A stretch of 64,000 nucleotides of DNA from Sphagnum compactum. Lineage: Eukaryota > Bryophyta > Sphagnopsida > Sphagnales. The DNA lies in assembly GCA_965153455.1 (NCBI GenBank), contig OZ234504.1, positions 4,278,001 through 4,342,000 of the forward strand, in the 5' to 3' direction. The notes beneath the pieces were generated by a model. That model had not been told where the DNA came from. It did not search any database and was given only the letters and a program-made list of their open reading frames with translations. Each line of letters starts with the position of its first letter. Position 1 is the first letter of the stretch. The translations under genes were made by a program, and so were the position numbers. This document shows positions 11,259-22,669 of the stretch, piece after piece.

Positions 11259-12162
11259 ATGTATGGGGTGGCTAAAAGCATTACATTTATCATTGTAAGA
11301 GACTTTTGTGTAGCTATAAGAAAGCACTTCAAACCTTTGATGATAGAAAGATTAACATCAAGTAGCATAAGAAGAATGGTGAACAAATTTGAAAAACTTC
11401 AAAACATACCTTATGTTTTTGGGGTAGTGTATGGTAGCCACGTCTCGATTATTTCACGACCTATAGATCAAGCTTCTTACTATTGTTGAAATGGGTTCTA
11501 TTTAGTTTTATTGCAAGGTGTGATTGATGCAAAATGTAAGTTTTGGGATTGTAATTTTGGATGGATTGATCACTATCATGATTGGACATTGTTCCAAACA
11601 TTTGCCATGGCAAAAAAATAATGAAAGGTGCATTTTTGCCATACCCAGTGATTGGAGATGCAACCTACCCAGTGACGCCATGGTTTTATTCACCATTTAA
11701 GGGTGAGAAAGAAGGATTGCCAAGAGCAAAAATGTATTGGAACTTCATACAATCTAATACCCAAAATAGCAATGGAAAGGGCTTTTGGAATTTTGAAGGG
11801 ATGGTGAAGGATCCTATTGAAACGACTAAATGTGCCATTATGAAATATACCAGATGTGGTTATAGCTTGCATTTGTCTTCATAACCTATGCATTATCCAT
11901 GGAGATAGCTTTGAAAATATAGGCTTAGGAAGCTGAACAAATAATGCAAATGGAAACTACCAATTTCCTTGGACAGTTTCAACACAAATACATGTTTCAT
12001 GTGTTAGAACAAGCTATCAAAAGAATGCATCGACTACAACACCTTAAAGGGATTATTCAAATAAAAGAAGGGGAAGAAAAAGACACTAGGAAAATAATTG
12101 AAGAAGAGGAATTGAAGGGGCATCGTAATCAATTTTTTTTTTTTTTAAATCATAATTTTTAA
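11259..12162 (+). pseudogene. PIF/Harbinger (HARBI1/ALP1-like) transposase pseudogene
   Basis: In one frame from 11259, MYGVAKSITFIIV and then IPYVFGVVYGSHVSI match the family pattern IP-x-V-x-G-A-I-D-G-T-H. A stop follows at 11487-11489. The same frame then continues as GFYLVLLQGVIDAKCKF and GWIDHYHDWTLF, matching the VHD catalytic block, with a second stop. After a frameshift, GDATYPVTPWFYSPF matches the GD-x-x-YP-LxPW-LxTPF block, and NFIQSNTQNSNG follows where the third catalytic segment should be. The first catalytic Asp is replaced by Tyr (VYGSH), and the third acidic residue is not recognisable. A charged tail is readable to 12162. No active enzyme is possible. DDE nuclease (DDE_Tnp_4) family identity is from motif order. 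Confidence 0.85.
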
Positions 12163-12349
12163 AATGTTGTTGGAAGCCACACAAGTTCATGAATTATTAG
12201 TCAACACATTGTATAAAACAAAATTGAAGTAGAAAAGTAAAATGTTTTTTCCAATTACACCATCTAATTTCAAATCATAATAAGTTTCATGGACCTATAA
12301 CTTATTTATGAGTTGATCCATTTGATGATCAACCCTTTCCAATAAAACA

Positions 12350-13252
12350 TTAGTTTTCTTGAAATTGAATCACCATGATGATATTGTTTTCCACCATTAT
12401 GGTGAACATGCCAATTGTTTGTTCATGAAAATTCTTTTTACCACTTTTAGTTGCAAATTGTGATGTTGCCTTTGAAATCGATTGTTTTTCCACCAATTCA
12501 ATGTTGTCTTCACATTGAAGCAATTCCATGTCATTGGCAAATGCAATGACATGTTTCATGAAGGTACCTGCTTGATGCCACCATTGATCAATGGATTCAT
12601 AGAATTTGCATTCATGCCTTTCATCCCCTAAAATGTCAATTGCTAATTGCTAGTTTTTGAAATTCCAAGTGAACATGACCTGAAAGGCTTAACCTAAATT
12701 TGATTTTTTTTCCCCTAAACTTTCAATTGAACATGAACTAAAACACATTGTAAGGATTGAAATCTTGCCTTGTTTTTTTTTTTTCATTATTGACAAATTC
12801 CAACTTCATCTCCCCACAAAGAGCAATTAAGGTCTCCACATTGCAATCCTTTTAGTTTTTAAAATTTTTCTTCATCTCCATCCACCTCACCTTCTTCAAC
12901 CTTCACCACCTTTTCTTTGAATGCAACCTTCTTCCGAAGTTGTTTTTTTTTCGGTTTCAAATGGTGACACAACTTGAACATCCTCCTCTTGGGAGTCTTG
13001 AAAATTGGAAATGTTCTCACTAATCGACTTCCTCTTGGGCACAAATTTCTCTAACATTTTGAAACCTTTCCTATTTGGAAAAATATGATTTGAGGTCAAG
13101 ATGGGCATATTAACTTTTATAGTTATAGGCATTTGCAAAGGTAAGTTGAAAGGTTGAAATAAATGAATACCTACAATTGACGCACATTTTTCATGAAACG
13201 CTCCAACATCTTCCATATCCCAAGTAGAAAACTTAAAAACTCCTTCCATCAT
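12350..13252 (-). pseudogene. Second ORF of the Harbinger element (Myb/SANT-like?), broken
   Basis: The minus strand starts MMEGVFKFSTWDMEDVGAFH at 13252 and runs open to 12896, then breaks in frame and can be followed in pieces to about 12350. The W-x(7)-F-x-x-x-C spacing near the start resembles the Myb/SANT-like DNA-binding partner proteins of plant Harbinger elements. A PNRKGFKMLEKF stretch and an acidic Ser-rich segment follow. The family assignment rests on position inside the element, opposite orientation to the transposase, and this loose motif. Confidence 0.45.
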
Positions 13253-13605
13253 TCACAAACACATACAAAATCTTGACAACAAAAAAACAAAATGAAAAAA
13301 ATGAAATGGAGAAAAAGGAAAAGATATAGAGTTTGGTTTGGGGTTTAATTTGATCCTATAGTGTGGATTTCATCAAAACAATAATATTTTCTTGTTGTAA
13401 CATTGGCCCCAAGGTTTGCAAATTGGCCTCTCAAGTTTATAGTTATCCTTTTTCAACCATGGGGTCAAGTTAGGGCTATAAAGTGGTAGATGAACAAATT
13501 TTTTTCTTTTTCAGCTTTGACTCATAGTATAAAGCCCTTGGGGGTGATTCAATGAATGCACCAATAGGAATGTTCAAATTGAATTGAACTTTGGCCTTGA
13601 TTCCT

Positions 13606-15534
13606 AATGTAAAGTGGGCCTTAGTATCTTTTGACTAGCCGACATATATAGTTCACCCCATGCACTACACCATAATTCCCCCCTAAAGCATCACACATTT
13701 TAAAACTTTTTTCGTCAAAATTATTTATTTTAATCTCTTTCCCATAATTAATTAAAGGATTTCATCCTAATCGAATTATATTTTCATTTAATAGGTTTTT
13801 AGAATCTTCAATTACATTCTTGGGGTTAGTTTCCTTTTCAAAAATATTTCTAAAATTGAAATATCAACCTTGTTTTGTTATTACAATTTTAGGTTTTCAA
13901 AAAAATTAAAAATAGAACAAATTTTTCATTTGGAAAAAGAATTCAAATAATCAATGGGTTTCATGAATGTACATGCAAAAAACCAATGGTCCATGGTAGG
14001 TTTTTTGACCATTTTTTATTTTTTAAAAACCAGATGTATGGGTCAAAACCAATTGTTTCAAAATTTGAAAACTAGTGTTCAAAAGGCCCATATACCCAAT
14101 GCTTACCCATTGGTTTTTTCTTTCAAACAAAGAAATCTATCCAATGCTAATCACATGTGGTTCAATTCATGTATGCAACTATTGTTACATTCAAACTAAA
14201 GATTGCAAAATTAAGAAACCTATAAATAACAATTAATGTTCAAACATGCACAATTGATAAATTGTTAAACTATCAACTTACATGGCAACACTATCACTAT
14301 AATTAACTTTAGTGGAAACGTGGAAGTTAAGAATATCAAACAAGAACCCAAATATTTGTATTATGAATACTTGTGTTAACACCATAATATGCTATTAGTT
14401 TTGCAAAATTGAACTAACAACATATCATCAAAGACTAAATGTATGCCACTGTTTTAAGTTCCATTCCCATCTTTGTGAAGTGCTAATTGCCTTAGATTTT
14501 ATTTATAAATCACATAAAGTTCACAAGTTGTCATCACTTTGAAGTTCAATGTTCATCACATTCAAAAATATACATTCAATACATCTTGCATTTCCAAAAC
14601 TGAATGGAGGAATTTTATCAAAAGAATAACCTTTTAAAAGTCTAATGGTACAAAACAAAATACATACAAAAATAATTTGATACAAAATAAAAAACACACA
14701 ACATAACTTATCATCATCATGGCCATCATGTTTGGAAAAGTAAGAACGAAAAACCCAACAACATTTGAAGGGGAAACAATGGAAACATTTAGAAATAAAA
14801 AATTGATGAAAGTAAAAACATTTGAAGAATAGAACATCAAATGTTGAATGTTGCGATGCCAAATATGAAAGCTGAGAAACATAAACATAGTGTTGAAAAC
14901 TTGAAAACACCTCAAAGAAAACACCAATAAAAAAAAAGAAATATATTAATTGAAATAATCACAAAACAATCATGCTAAAAAAACAAATTAGCAACATTGA
15001 ATTGAAAACATTGATTACAAATTGAAATGTAGCCATGAACAAAATTTTGAAAACATTGAAAGGAAAAATCAATGAAATGGAAAAAGCTTGGAATAAAAAT
15101 GACGAAGGAAGCAAGAGCTTGAGAACAATACTCACCCACAAAATAAAATAAGTTTATTGGCACTCATCACAAACTAAGATTGGCCTCCGATGATGACAGT
15201 TAATGTAGCTACCACTAAAAAGTCATGTAGGTATGTATGGTAATGAAGAAATAGTTAAACTAGGACTTAATGACCATTGAAATATTAGCAAAAAGTTCCA
15301 TGACTTAATTTTAAACCTAACTTTAACTTGATTATGAACCTTAACTTGTTAAGGTTACCTTTTAAGTGTGAAAATTGCATAAATTATGTAGTAAGCTCCA
15401 ATGTGACTAGTATGATAACTATCGTTGGTACTAGTACTAAATTATTATAACATTTAGCCTTCATTTTAGTTGTGTTTTGAATATGGTTTAAAGCTTATAC
15501 CTACTTTATTAGAATGCTTCAAAATTATGCACTA
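13606..15534. other. Intergenic, no supported gene
   Basis: AT-rich, with a CACTACACCATAATT phrase at 13663 that resembles the start of a CACTA element but lacks a partner end nearby. The minus-strand frames at 14521-15163 are Phe/Ile/Cys-rich chance frames. Confidence 0.5.
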
Positions 15535-15760
15535 ATACATTGACTTCTTCAAATAACTCCACCCATATTCAACATTTGACCTTGCAACAATATTTCTCCT
15601 ATCCAAGATTGTTTGTTTATTGATTCCAAACCTCACCCAAAAACATGAACTTAGCCTAATAAAAAGTCAGAACTTACTAATAACAAACCGCATGAACCAA
15701 TGGATACATCTAGCCAATAAAAAATAGGTGTTAGATTGTGTTATGGATTTTGTCAAGCTT
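15535..15760 (+). repeat. Direct repeat pair C, AT-richer copy
   Basis: Aligns by eye with 16455-16700. Shared landmarks are CTCCACCC, ACAATA, ATATTTCTC or AATTTCTCAT, ATCCAAGATT, CCTCAC, CACCCA, CCAAT, and TAGGTGTTAG or CAGGTGTTAG. Most differences are C-to-T or G-to-A in this copy relative to the other. Confidence 0.65.
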
Positions 15761-16454
15761 AACATATTGAACAAAAATGTTGAGGCATGATCAATTATTT
15801 GAGCATGTCGAGCTAGCTTTTACTAATCTTTGTCCAAAATACATAAAAGTGTTTTCAAAAGTTACACTATGTGTTGATAGAGATGCTTTTATGTTAACTT
15901 TAAATAAATCACCTAGCATTGCAAGGATTCCTATATGTCTTGGGACCGACTTAATAATTTATAGTGTGATAACTGATGGGTTTTGGTAAAACAAAAAACT
16001 CAAGAATGTGCATCCAAGCCCATGTCAATTTGGCCATGGATAACTAGCATCCACACTAGTAACTTCACCTTTTGGGGTGAGCCTGTTAAATGGTTGTATT
16101 TAACCCATCAAATGTTATGTTGTGATTTACAAACATTGCTTTTTTGTATTAGGATAACATACATATTCATAACATTTCCAACATACCATCAAATTTTTTT
16201 GTGGCATAAACTTGAAACTTTGAAAAGGGCAATTGCTGATTATTAAGCAAAATTATGAACAATTAAAAAGGACAAAATGACAATTATGTTAAATTAATAA
16301 TAGTGAAAAAGGACTGGTGATTGATGATGACAAGAGTGAGGGCAACTGGGTGAGAATTTTCTGAAAAGTGGCATTATGTGGACCCAAAATGGTTCAAGGC
16401 AGAGTGATAGTTGCAAACTTAAGCTATACTCTCTAGAATACATTTTATTACCAA
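15761..16454. other. Sequence between repeat pair C
   Basis: About 0.7 kb with a 70-codon frame at 15777 and frames to 16246 that I do not recognise. The repeat arms on either side could be decayed LTRs or a simple duplication. Confidence 0.4.
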
Positions 16455-16700
16455 ATTCATCTTGTTCTCCAAGCAGCTCCACCCGTGCTCAGTATGTGGC
16501 TCTACGACAATAATTTCTCATATCCAAGATTAGTTATTTACTTTTTCCCAGCCTCACTCACCCATAAAACCGAAACAGCAAAAGGTAAGACACTAGTAAT
16601 AGCAACCCACCTTGACCAATCCAAGCATCTGGCCAATCAACAGCAGGTGTTAGGCTTTGCTGTGTGCCATTTTGCCAGGATGCATCCTGTGCAAAAATGC
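16455..16700 (+). repeat. Direct repeat pair C, GC-richer copy
   Basis: Partner of 15535-15760. Contains CTCCACCCGTGCTCAGTATG, CATCTGGCCAATCAACAGCA and GGTGTTAGGCTTTGCTGTG. Confidence 0.65.
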
Positions 16701-16897
16701 TGTGCCAAAACCATTTTGTTGAGCCAAACCGACATGTTTTGACTTTATCTTCTTTCCCAAATTTGCTATGTACTGTGTGTGGCCGGAGGAGTTGCTCTCA
16801 ATTGATCATGATAATCATGTTTGGTAAATGATTCCATGATTTTGATTGTTTCTTGCCTTTCCATAGACAGGTGCGAGTTATGAGTTGCTTGCTTGTA

Positions 16898-16993
16898 GTT
16901 TTAGGGTTTAGGGTTTATGAGTTGCTTGCTTGCAGTTTTAGGGTTTAGGGTTTAGGGTTTTGTAGTTTTAGGGTTTAGGGTTTAGGGTTTAGA
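16898..16993 (+). repeat. Interstitial telomere repeats (TTTAGGG)n
   Basis: Three blocks of the plant-type heptamer TTTAGGG (about 2, 3 and 3-4 units). The first two are separated by TTATGAGTTGCTTGCTTGCA and the last two by TTTGTAG. The same TGAGTTGCTTGCTTG phrase precedes the first block at about 16880. This is too short to be a terminus. It supports a plant origin and marks an old repair or insertion scar. Single units also occur at 17461 and 38409. Confidence 0.93.
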
Positions 16994-16999
16994 GCTTGA

Positions 17000-17940
17000 C
17001 TTCAAGCTCTTGACTTATAATACTTTGCTGGCTCATGGCTGCTTTTACTTTTGGTCCTTTACTTTGACATCATTATATGAGCCTCCTCTTTTGAATGCAC
17101 ACTCCCCATTTAAGTCTTCCCAAGTCCCCTCCCCCCCCAATGAGACCCACATGCTTTATTCTTTGTCACTTGTTTCTGCCACATGATTTCCATGGGCCAT
17201 TTTTTTAATTAAATAATTATAATAATTAAAATAAATATGGACTCAAATAGGGTATTTAAAAAAAGTTAGTAAACAAGTAACCCAACCATAGAACCGTGGC
17301 CAATCAATGCATTAACATTTTTTTAAAAAGGCACTCCAAAACCCTAAACCCCATGTATGGTAGACACTAGTCACATTTAAAGCATGGAATAAGAACTAGA
17401 ACTAAGAAATTAAATATATGTTTAATGGGTTAGTGGTCCCATAGCAAATTCTTGTGTACTAGGGTTTAGGGTTCCGCAAACACTAGTGCAAAGTTTCATT
17501 TCCAACATTAGGAGCAACCTGTTTTTTTTGGGGTGGAACTTTCACACTATAGTCGCAAATTTAATGATTTTTTGATTTTTTTTCAAATTTATATGTATAA
17601 ATTGCTATATATTTTTATATGCGTTTCAAGTAGGTAGTAAAAAACACAAGGATTTTTTTCTCTTTGATATTTTGTTACTAGTCAAATTTGGCTAAATTAG
17701 CTTATGGATGATGGCAACCTTGACTAGCTACATCACAAAATTGAAAATTAAAACACTGATTAGGAGCATTTTTTTTAAATTTTTTTTTCAATTATGTGGT
17801 TTCAAAAGTTTGACGATGTTTTTTTTATAAACATTAGCAAGCAATTACACTTAAAACAACCGTCAATTAAGAGCATTAGGATTTTTATTCATTATTCAGT
17901 TGATGATGTTTCATTTTTCACTAATCATCTAGGAACTATT
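17000..17940. other. Intergenic, no supported gene
   Basis: AT-rich DNA with more AAACCCTAA-like boxes (17340, 17461). No coding content is recognised. Confidence 0.5.
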
Positions 17941-17951
17941 GTCTCGAGGGT

Positions 17952-18092
17952 AATGACCAATGTTGCAAGGTGCTCGCTTTTCGGAACCGGTGGGTAAGGG
18001 TAGGGTATATGAATACTAGTTAACAAATGTTGCGAGCTCCTCACTTTTTGGAACCGGTGGGTAAGGGTAGGGTATATGTATACTAATTAACA
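17952..18092 (+). repeat. Tandem duplication, about 68-bp unit, two copies
   Basis: The block AATGTTGCAAGGTGCTCGCT, followed by GGAACCGGTGGGTAAGGGTA and a GGTATATGAATACTA tail, is repeated with minor changes from about 18027 (AATGTTGCGAGCTCCTCACT). The sequence that follows (AATCGAAGAACCAG) has diverged relatives within 18.1-18.25 kb and near 57.65 kb. Confidence 0.85.
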
Positions 18093-20084
18093 AGGGTTTT
18101 CAAAAATCGAAGAACCAGTTTTGACCACCGATCTGAGGTTCTGAAAAATCGTAGAACCAATTTTGAGTTCTGACCCTTAAACTCAGTTCTAAAAAGATCA
18201 AAGAACCGAGTCAAAGATCCTACCCTGAACACTCAATTCCTTGCTAGTTCTTTAATGAGAACCGCCAAATCTTTGATTTTTTAAAAAGAAAATTTTCATC
18301 TATAAAATTTTGTTGGAAGCATGTTTGAACTTTGTGCTAATAACCAATTTGTGTGAATTAGTAATTATGTTTTTTGTTCTAAAGTTTGGAAAATTTTAAT
18401 GTAATCCCAACAATCAAGGATACCTTATGTTGAAGTTTGATTTGGGCACTTAGGTGTTTAAATTTTTTTTAATTTTTTTTGGGGGGACTTGGATTATTTT
18501 GGGCATTTGGGAGGAAGTGGTTGGGGTTTTTCATAAATGAGGGTCAAATTTTGTGTTTTGCTAAAGTTGAGGACAACAATCAAAATGCAAATGGGATTAT
18601 GTAAAAAGAGAAACAACAAAGGAAAGAAAGTTTTAATTTCCTTCTCAACCCAAAATGATTTGAATTTCTCCACGTTTCCTATGTTTCATGTGTTTATCTA
18701 AGGGTCTATCTAGGTTAACGGACACTTAAGACTTACTTAAAATGTTACATGTCGCCTATCTATAGGGTTATCTAGGAATTTTCTAGGTTAAAAGATGCAC
18801 ACATAGTATTTTTAATGTTATTCACACATCTTTTAAAGTTCGAGCCAAAATTTTATGAACTAAAATTTGCACAAACCAATCAAAAGGGTAATTAGTGTAG
18901 TTTTGAACCAAAATGGTGCACAAATGAACCACGAGCAATTCATATCATTAGATCACCATGGTTCAACCTTGTGGATTAAAAGGCACCATTATCTTCCTTG
19001 TATTATACCTTGTAAATGATAGTAAGGACTACATCAAAGGGGCACAAATTCCCAAGACTCCAAAGTGGGAATGGGAGTCCCAACTTTACCAAGTTATGAG
19101 CCCTATCACTTGGGGCATTCATGACTTTCATGTGGATTTTGATTCAAAATCTCTCAAAAGCAATGTTGTAGCTTCTGAAAATAACATTCCAACAACATAT
19201 CAAGCTCCCAAATTTGAGCTATTTGACTTATGTATTAGAAGTACTCAAAAAATGAATTGCCAATTTGACTCCCAACTATTTAATTTGGCACAACTTGTGT
19301 TTCAAATCTCCAAATTGAAAATGTGGCCCCACTTCAAATAAATAAATAAATAAATACATATTCACAAAAGTTTTGACAACATGAAGAGCATTCAATTGAA
19401 TAAAGTTTGATTCCCTAAACCTTGTTCCAAAGTTTTGCATGACAATCTGGAATTCTCAACTCCCAAAATTGAAATCCACTTAGTCTAATGTTGGGATTCA
19501 TTCTTTTTCACTCCTACACACACACTTGTGGGAATGTGATTGACTTTCAAAAGACTTTCACAAATCATTTTTCTTATCATGTCCCTAGTTTGGTTGCAAG
19601 TTCAATGCCAAGGTTGTGACACTAACCAACTTGAATCTTTCACCCATTTTTCATAATTGTGAAGAGTTAAGGTGTGTGCCACAATTGAGAATCCATTATC
19701 CTAGGAGCGGAAATTACATCAATACCATTTAGTAAGTTGTTTGGGGTGCATATGTTAGGTGTAAATTAGTGCATTTAATTACCTTAATTTTGGTTGTTCT
19801 TCCACCTATCGAAGAACATTTAGATGTACCCCAATCAATACATCCATTATCCCTTTCTTATTAATTAAAAGAACAACCCCATCAATTGGTTTTTCAACCT
19901 TTTCAACCCTTTAAAAGGTGTTTCCCTAAAAGTTATGTCCACCCACTTTTGTTATTTAATGGACGACAAATTTTTAAATAGGTATAAAAGATAAATGGGA
20001 TGAAGGGGTGAAGGGCTTTACCCATATGTACTATTAGTGACTTAATCTCTCTTTACTTCTTTTTTCATCTACTATTGTTTTACT
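18093..20084. other. Intergenic, one unrecognised open frame
   Basis: A 127-codon plus frame at 18958-19341 is the longest here. It has balanced amino-acid composition but no motif or splice support, so I leave it uncalled. The rest is plain AT-rich sequence with a small AAAT run at 19340-19356. Confidence 0.4.
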
Positions 20085-20325
20085 TTGGACAACAAGTAAG
20101 ATATGACATGACAACACCGATGTACACATACACTACCCACACTCCATTTAAATTCCTTGGACAACAAACCTAACATGTTAACACAACACATATACACACC
20201 CACACACATTTCACCTAAACTCTTTGGACAACCCTCCTAACATGTCAAAACAACACATACACACACATACTTCCTTAACATTCTATAAACAACAACTTCA
20301 AATGTTAAAACAACACAAATACACA
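20085..20325 (+). repeat. Tandem repeat, about 60-70-bp unit, four diverged copies
   Basis: Each unit has the order TTGGACAACA, CTAACATGTT, (A)CAACAC, a (AC)n-rich tract, and a CT-rich end. Units begin at about 20085, 20157, 20224 and 20286. The CA-rich core probably drove slippage. Confidence 0.75.
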
Positions 20326-20331
20326 TTTTTT

Positions 20332-20452
20332 ATGTTGCCTACACATACTTTGGGTGGGTGTCATGCACATTTTGGGCCTATAATGGACATCTAGTTGATT
20401 ACAAGCCCAAAATGCACATAACACACCTACCCAAAGTGGGTATAGGCAACAT
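20332..20452. repeat. Foldback hairpin, about 46-bp arms
   Basis: The left arm (20332-20377) starts ATGTTGCCTACACATACTTT and the right arm (20405-20452) ends AAAGTGGGTATAGGCAACAT. They pair with about 85% identity over a 27-base loop. The size and mismatch pattern are those of a small MITE or a miRNA-type precursor. No known miRNA sequence is recognised. Confidence 0.85.
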
Positions 20453-21716
20453 CTATCTTTTTGGAGACAAAGATGGAGTGGGCCAAGGCAAACAAGGAAA
20501 AAAAGGAGCATGTTAAACTTGTTGTTTGATTGAACATCTTCCATACATTGCCTATATGTTATAAAACATAATTTAGTCATGAACATGAATTTAAATTATG
20601 CCAATGCATTGGATCATTCAAGTCATTAAAAGCATTGAACATGATCCCATCCATCTCTAACATAAAAATGGAAGCCCTGCCATTTAATCAATCAAGAAAT
20701 GAACTAAAGTAATAGCAGTTACATTTATAATATCATGTTGGATTATTATGATATGTTTGAACATTAATCTATTCCTTTGTCATCACATGTGATCAATTTC
20801 TAGGGATTTCATGGTCTTTTAAATTTGAGAGTTAATACATCAAATCGTTAAATATGTTAAGCACAAATGAATAGTAGGACATATTTTTACAATGGGTAGT
20901 TGGGGATGTAATTGGTGTCAAGTCTAATTTTTTCTTCTATCCATTTCAACCCCCCTCCCTTATAAAGTTGTCTTTGTAATACAATGAAAAAACATGATCA
21001 TGCAAATAACTCTACAACTTGTAAAAACAATCAAAGCAAATTGGGAATTGTATCAATGACGATGTACACATAGCAAAACAATTATAAACTTCATATGATA
21101 TTTTCACACCTCACTTGAAGACTTGATAAACATTATAAATTGTAAATTATATCAACACCCATACAAACACTACTTGACAACAAAAAGGAGATTGTGAAAG
21201 TTTTCCCATTAACACATGTGAAACTTAACCCAATTTGTGTTCACATTCACTTGATAGTTCAATCTTAGCCACATCTTTAGTACACTAACAATTTGAGAAC
21301 AATTCGAACAACAAAGGTTAAAGGTTATGTAAATTGTTGCCAAGTTCATCATGCCCATTTTCATCATGCCATTTGTCACGCCACGCTTTTCCATCAATTG
21401 TCCAAACCCCTTTATACAATATGTGATACCATGAATTATATTTTAAAATATTATATTTTAGAAATGTTATGTGAAACTTGGATGGGCTTTTATACAAATG
21501 TACAACATCAATTTATGAACATCATTTAAAAAATAAAAATTAACATGTTTTTAAAGTGTTCAATTGCAGTTCATGTTGTATTATGCCTTATAATTTTCAC
21601 CTAACTATGCATCAATACATAAATATGAACTAATTGACAAGGTGTTGTATCAACATCAAAGTTGCTTTAAAACACACAACCATGAAGCATACAAGCTTAA
21701 AACTAGTGATATTTGT
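20453..21716. other. Intergenic, no supported gene
   Basis: AT-rich DNA with short chance frames only. Confidence 0.5.
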
Positions 21717-21880
21717 CTACGAAGGAAGATTGTTTGTTTGGTTGGTCTGTTTGTCATGTCGAGATTTCCTAAATCACAACAATTCTTATTATGTTCTTGG
21801 TGCCATTAGAAAGCCTTCGATGTATAGAGGTGCACCAAGTTGGTTTCATAGTTGTTCAATTTACATAATGTTGAATATTG
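21717..21880 (+). repeat. Direct repeat pair D, copy 1
   Basis: The stretch from CGAAGGAAGATTGTTTGTTT through GTGCCATTAGAAAG and GAGGTGCACCAA recurs in diverged form at 22103-22255. An (AT)n run at 21917-21941 lies between the copies. Confidence 0.65.
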
Positions 21881-22102
21881 AACAAAAATTTCAATAAAAT
21901 TTCATTTAAATCACTCATATATATATATATATATATATATAAAACCTTTGATGAGTAGAACCAATATTGGGACTTGAGGTGCAAGAAATATTGAATTTTG
22001 AATAGTTATTGTCATTGAAAATTCAATTAAATTATAAAAATGATTTTGAAAAGAAAATATAGTTGGTAAACCAGTTCACATTGTTATATTGGTATCTATT
22101 AA

Positions 22103-22255
22103 CGAAGGTTGTTTATTGGTTTTATTTGTCACATTGAAATCTCCCAAACTGTTGTGCCCCTTACTATGCTTTGGGTACTATTGGAAAGTCCTTGATTTTG
22201 ATGAGTAGGGGTGCACCAACAATGTGGTTTGGTAATGTTTAGACCTACATTGCAA
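22103..22255 (+). repeat. Direct repeat pair D, copy 2
   Basis: Matches copy 1: ACGAAGGTTGTTTATTGGTT, then ATTGAAATCTCCCAAA, GGTACTATTGGAAAG, and GGGGTGCACCAA. The copies lie about 390 bp apart and are diverged. Confidence 0.65.
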
Positions 22256-22618
22256 GAGTTAAAATCACCTGCACTCCAAGCAGCTAAACCACGCAGTGTG
22301 CAAACATACAAGCTCCAAAATATGACAATCAAAGATCATGGGAGGGGATTTAGACTCTCTACGCCTATTCCTCAATATAGGGGGGAGGGTCTTACACCTC
22401 CTTATAAGCATAAGATCCTTCCTACCCACTGAGTAAGCATAAGATCTCTCCCTCTCTTAAAAGAGGAGACATAATATCCCTCTTTACTAGGTGGGCTATT
22501 CAAGGATATAAGGTGCCCTCCAAATACACTAAGAAGTTTCTCTAAGAAACACACTAAGAAATACACCAAAATGCTTTTACAATATAGTTAATTGTAGAGG
22601 CCATGGATTCCCCCAGTC
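22256..22618. other. Intergenic, LTR-like texture
   Basis: A repeated CATAAGATC phrase (22408, 22439) and AG-rich phrases such as AAAGAGGAGACATAATATCC resemble plant retrotransposon LTR sequence. Without a partner LTR or a primer-binding site I leave it unnamed. Confidence 0.35.
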
Positions 22619-22669
22619 ATGGCTTATAGGTGGTGGCCCACTTTCTCTTAGCCACCACCTATAAGCCAT
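22619..22669. repeat. Perfect 19-bp inverted repeat with 13-base loop
   Basis: ATGGCTTATAGGTGGTGGC at 22619-22637 is followed by a 13-base loop and then its exact reverse complement at 22651-22669. It can extrude as a stable hairpin. It lies in repeat DNA with no adjacent gene, so a terminator role is unlikely. Confidence 0.95.

Larger units (their letters stand above)
10989..13605. mobile_element. Degenerate PIF/Harbinger-type DNA transposon
   Basis: A 2.6-kb element is bounded by AGGAGTCAAGGCCAAAACTT (10989-11008) and its inverted partner at 13587-13605, which reverse-complements to AGGAATCAAGGCCAAAGTT. Inside are a plus-strand Harbinger-type transposase relic and a minus-strand second ORF. 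That two-gene arrangement is usual for PIF/Harbinger elements. Weak similarity continues a few bases outside the repeats, so the true ends may lie slightly beyond. I could not find a clear 3-bp target duplication. Both genes are broken. Confidence 0.75.

Noticed and set aside
13663-13680. A second CACTA-like terminus
   Set aside because: A single 11-12-base resemblance without partner or duplication.
14521-15163. Minus-strand frames up to 129 codons rich in Phe, Cys and Ile
   Set aside because: The composition is what the AT-rich antisense of AAACAT-type repeats gives, with no motif.
18958-19341. A 127-codon plus frame with mixed composition
   Set aside because: No family similarity, splice support or nearby element was recognised. 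It could be a transposon remnant, but I cannot support it.
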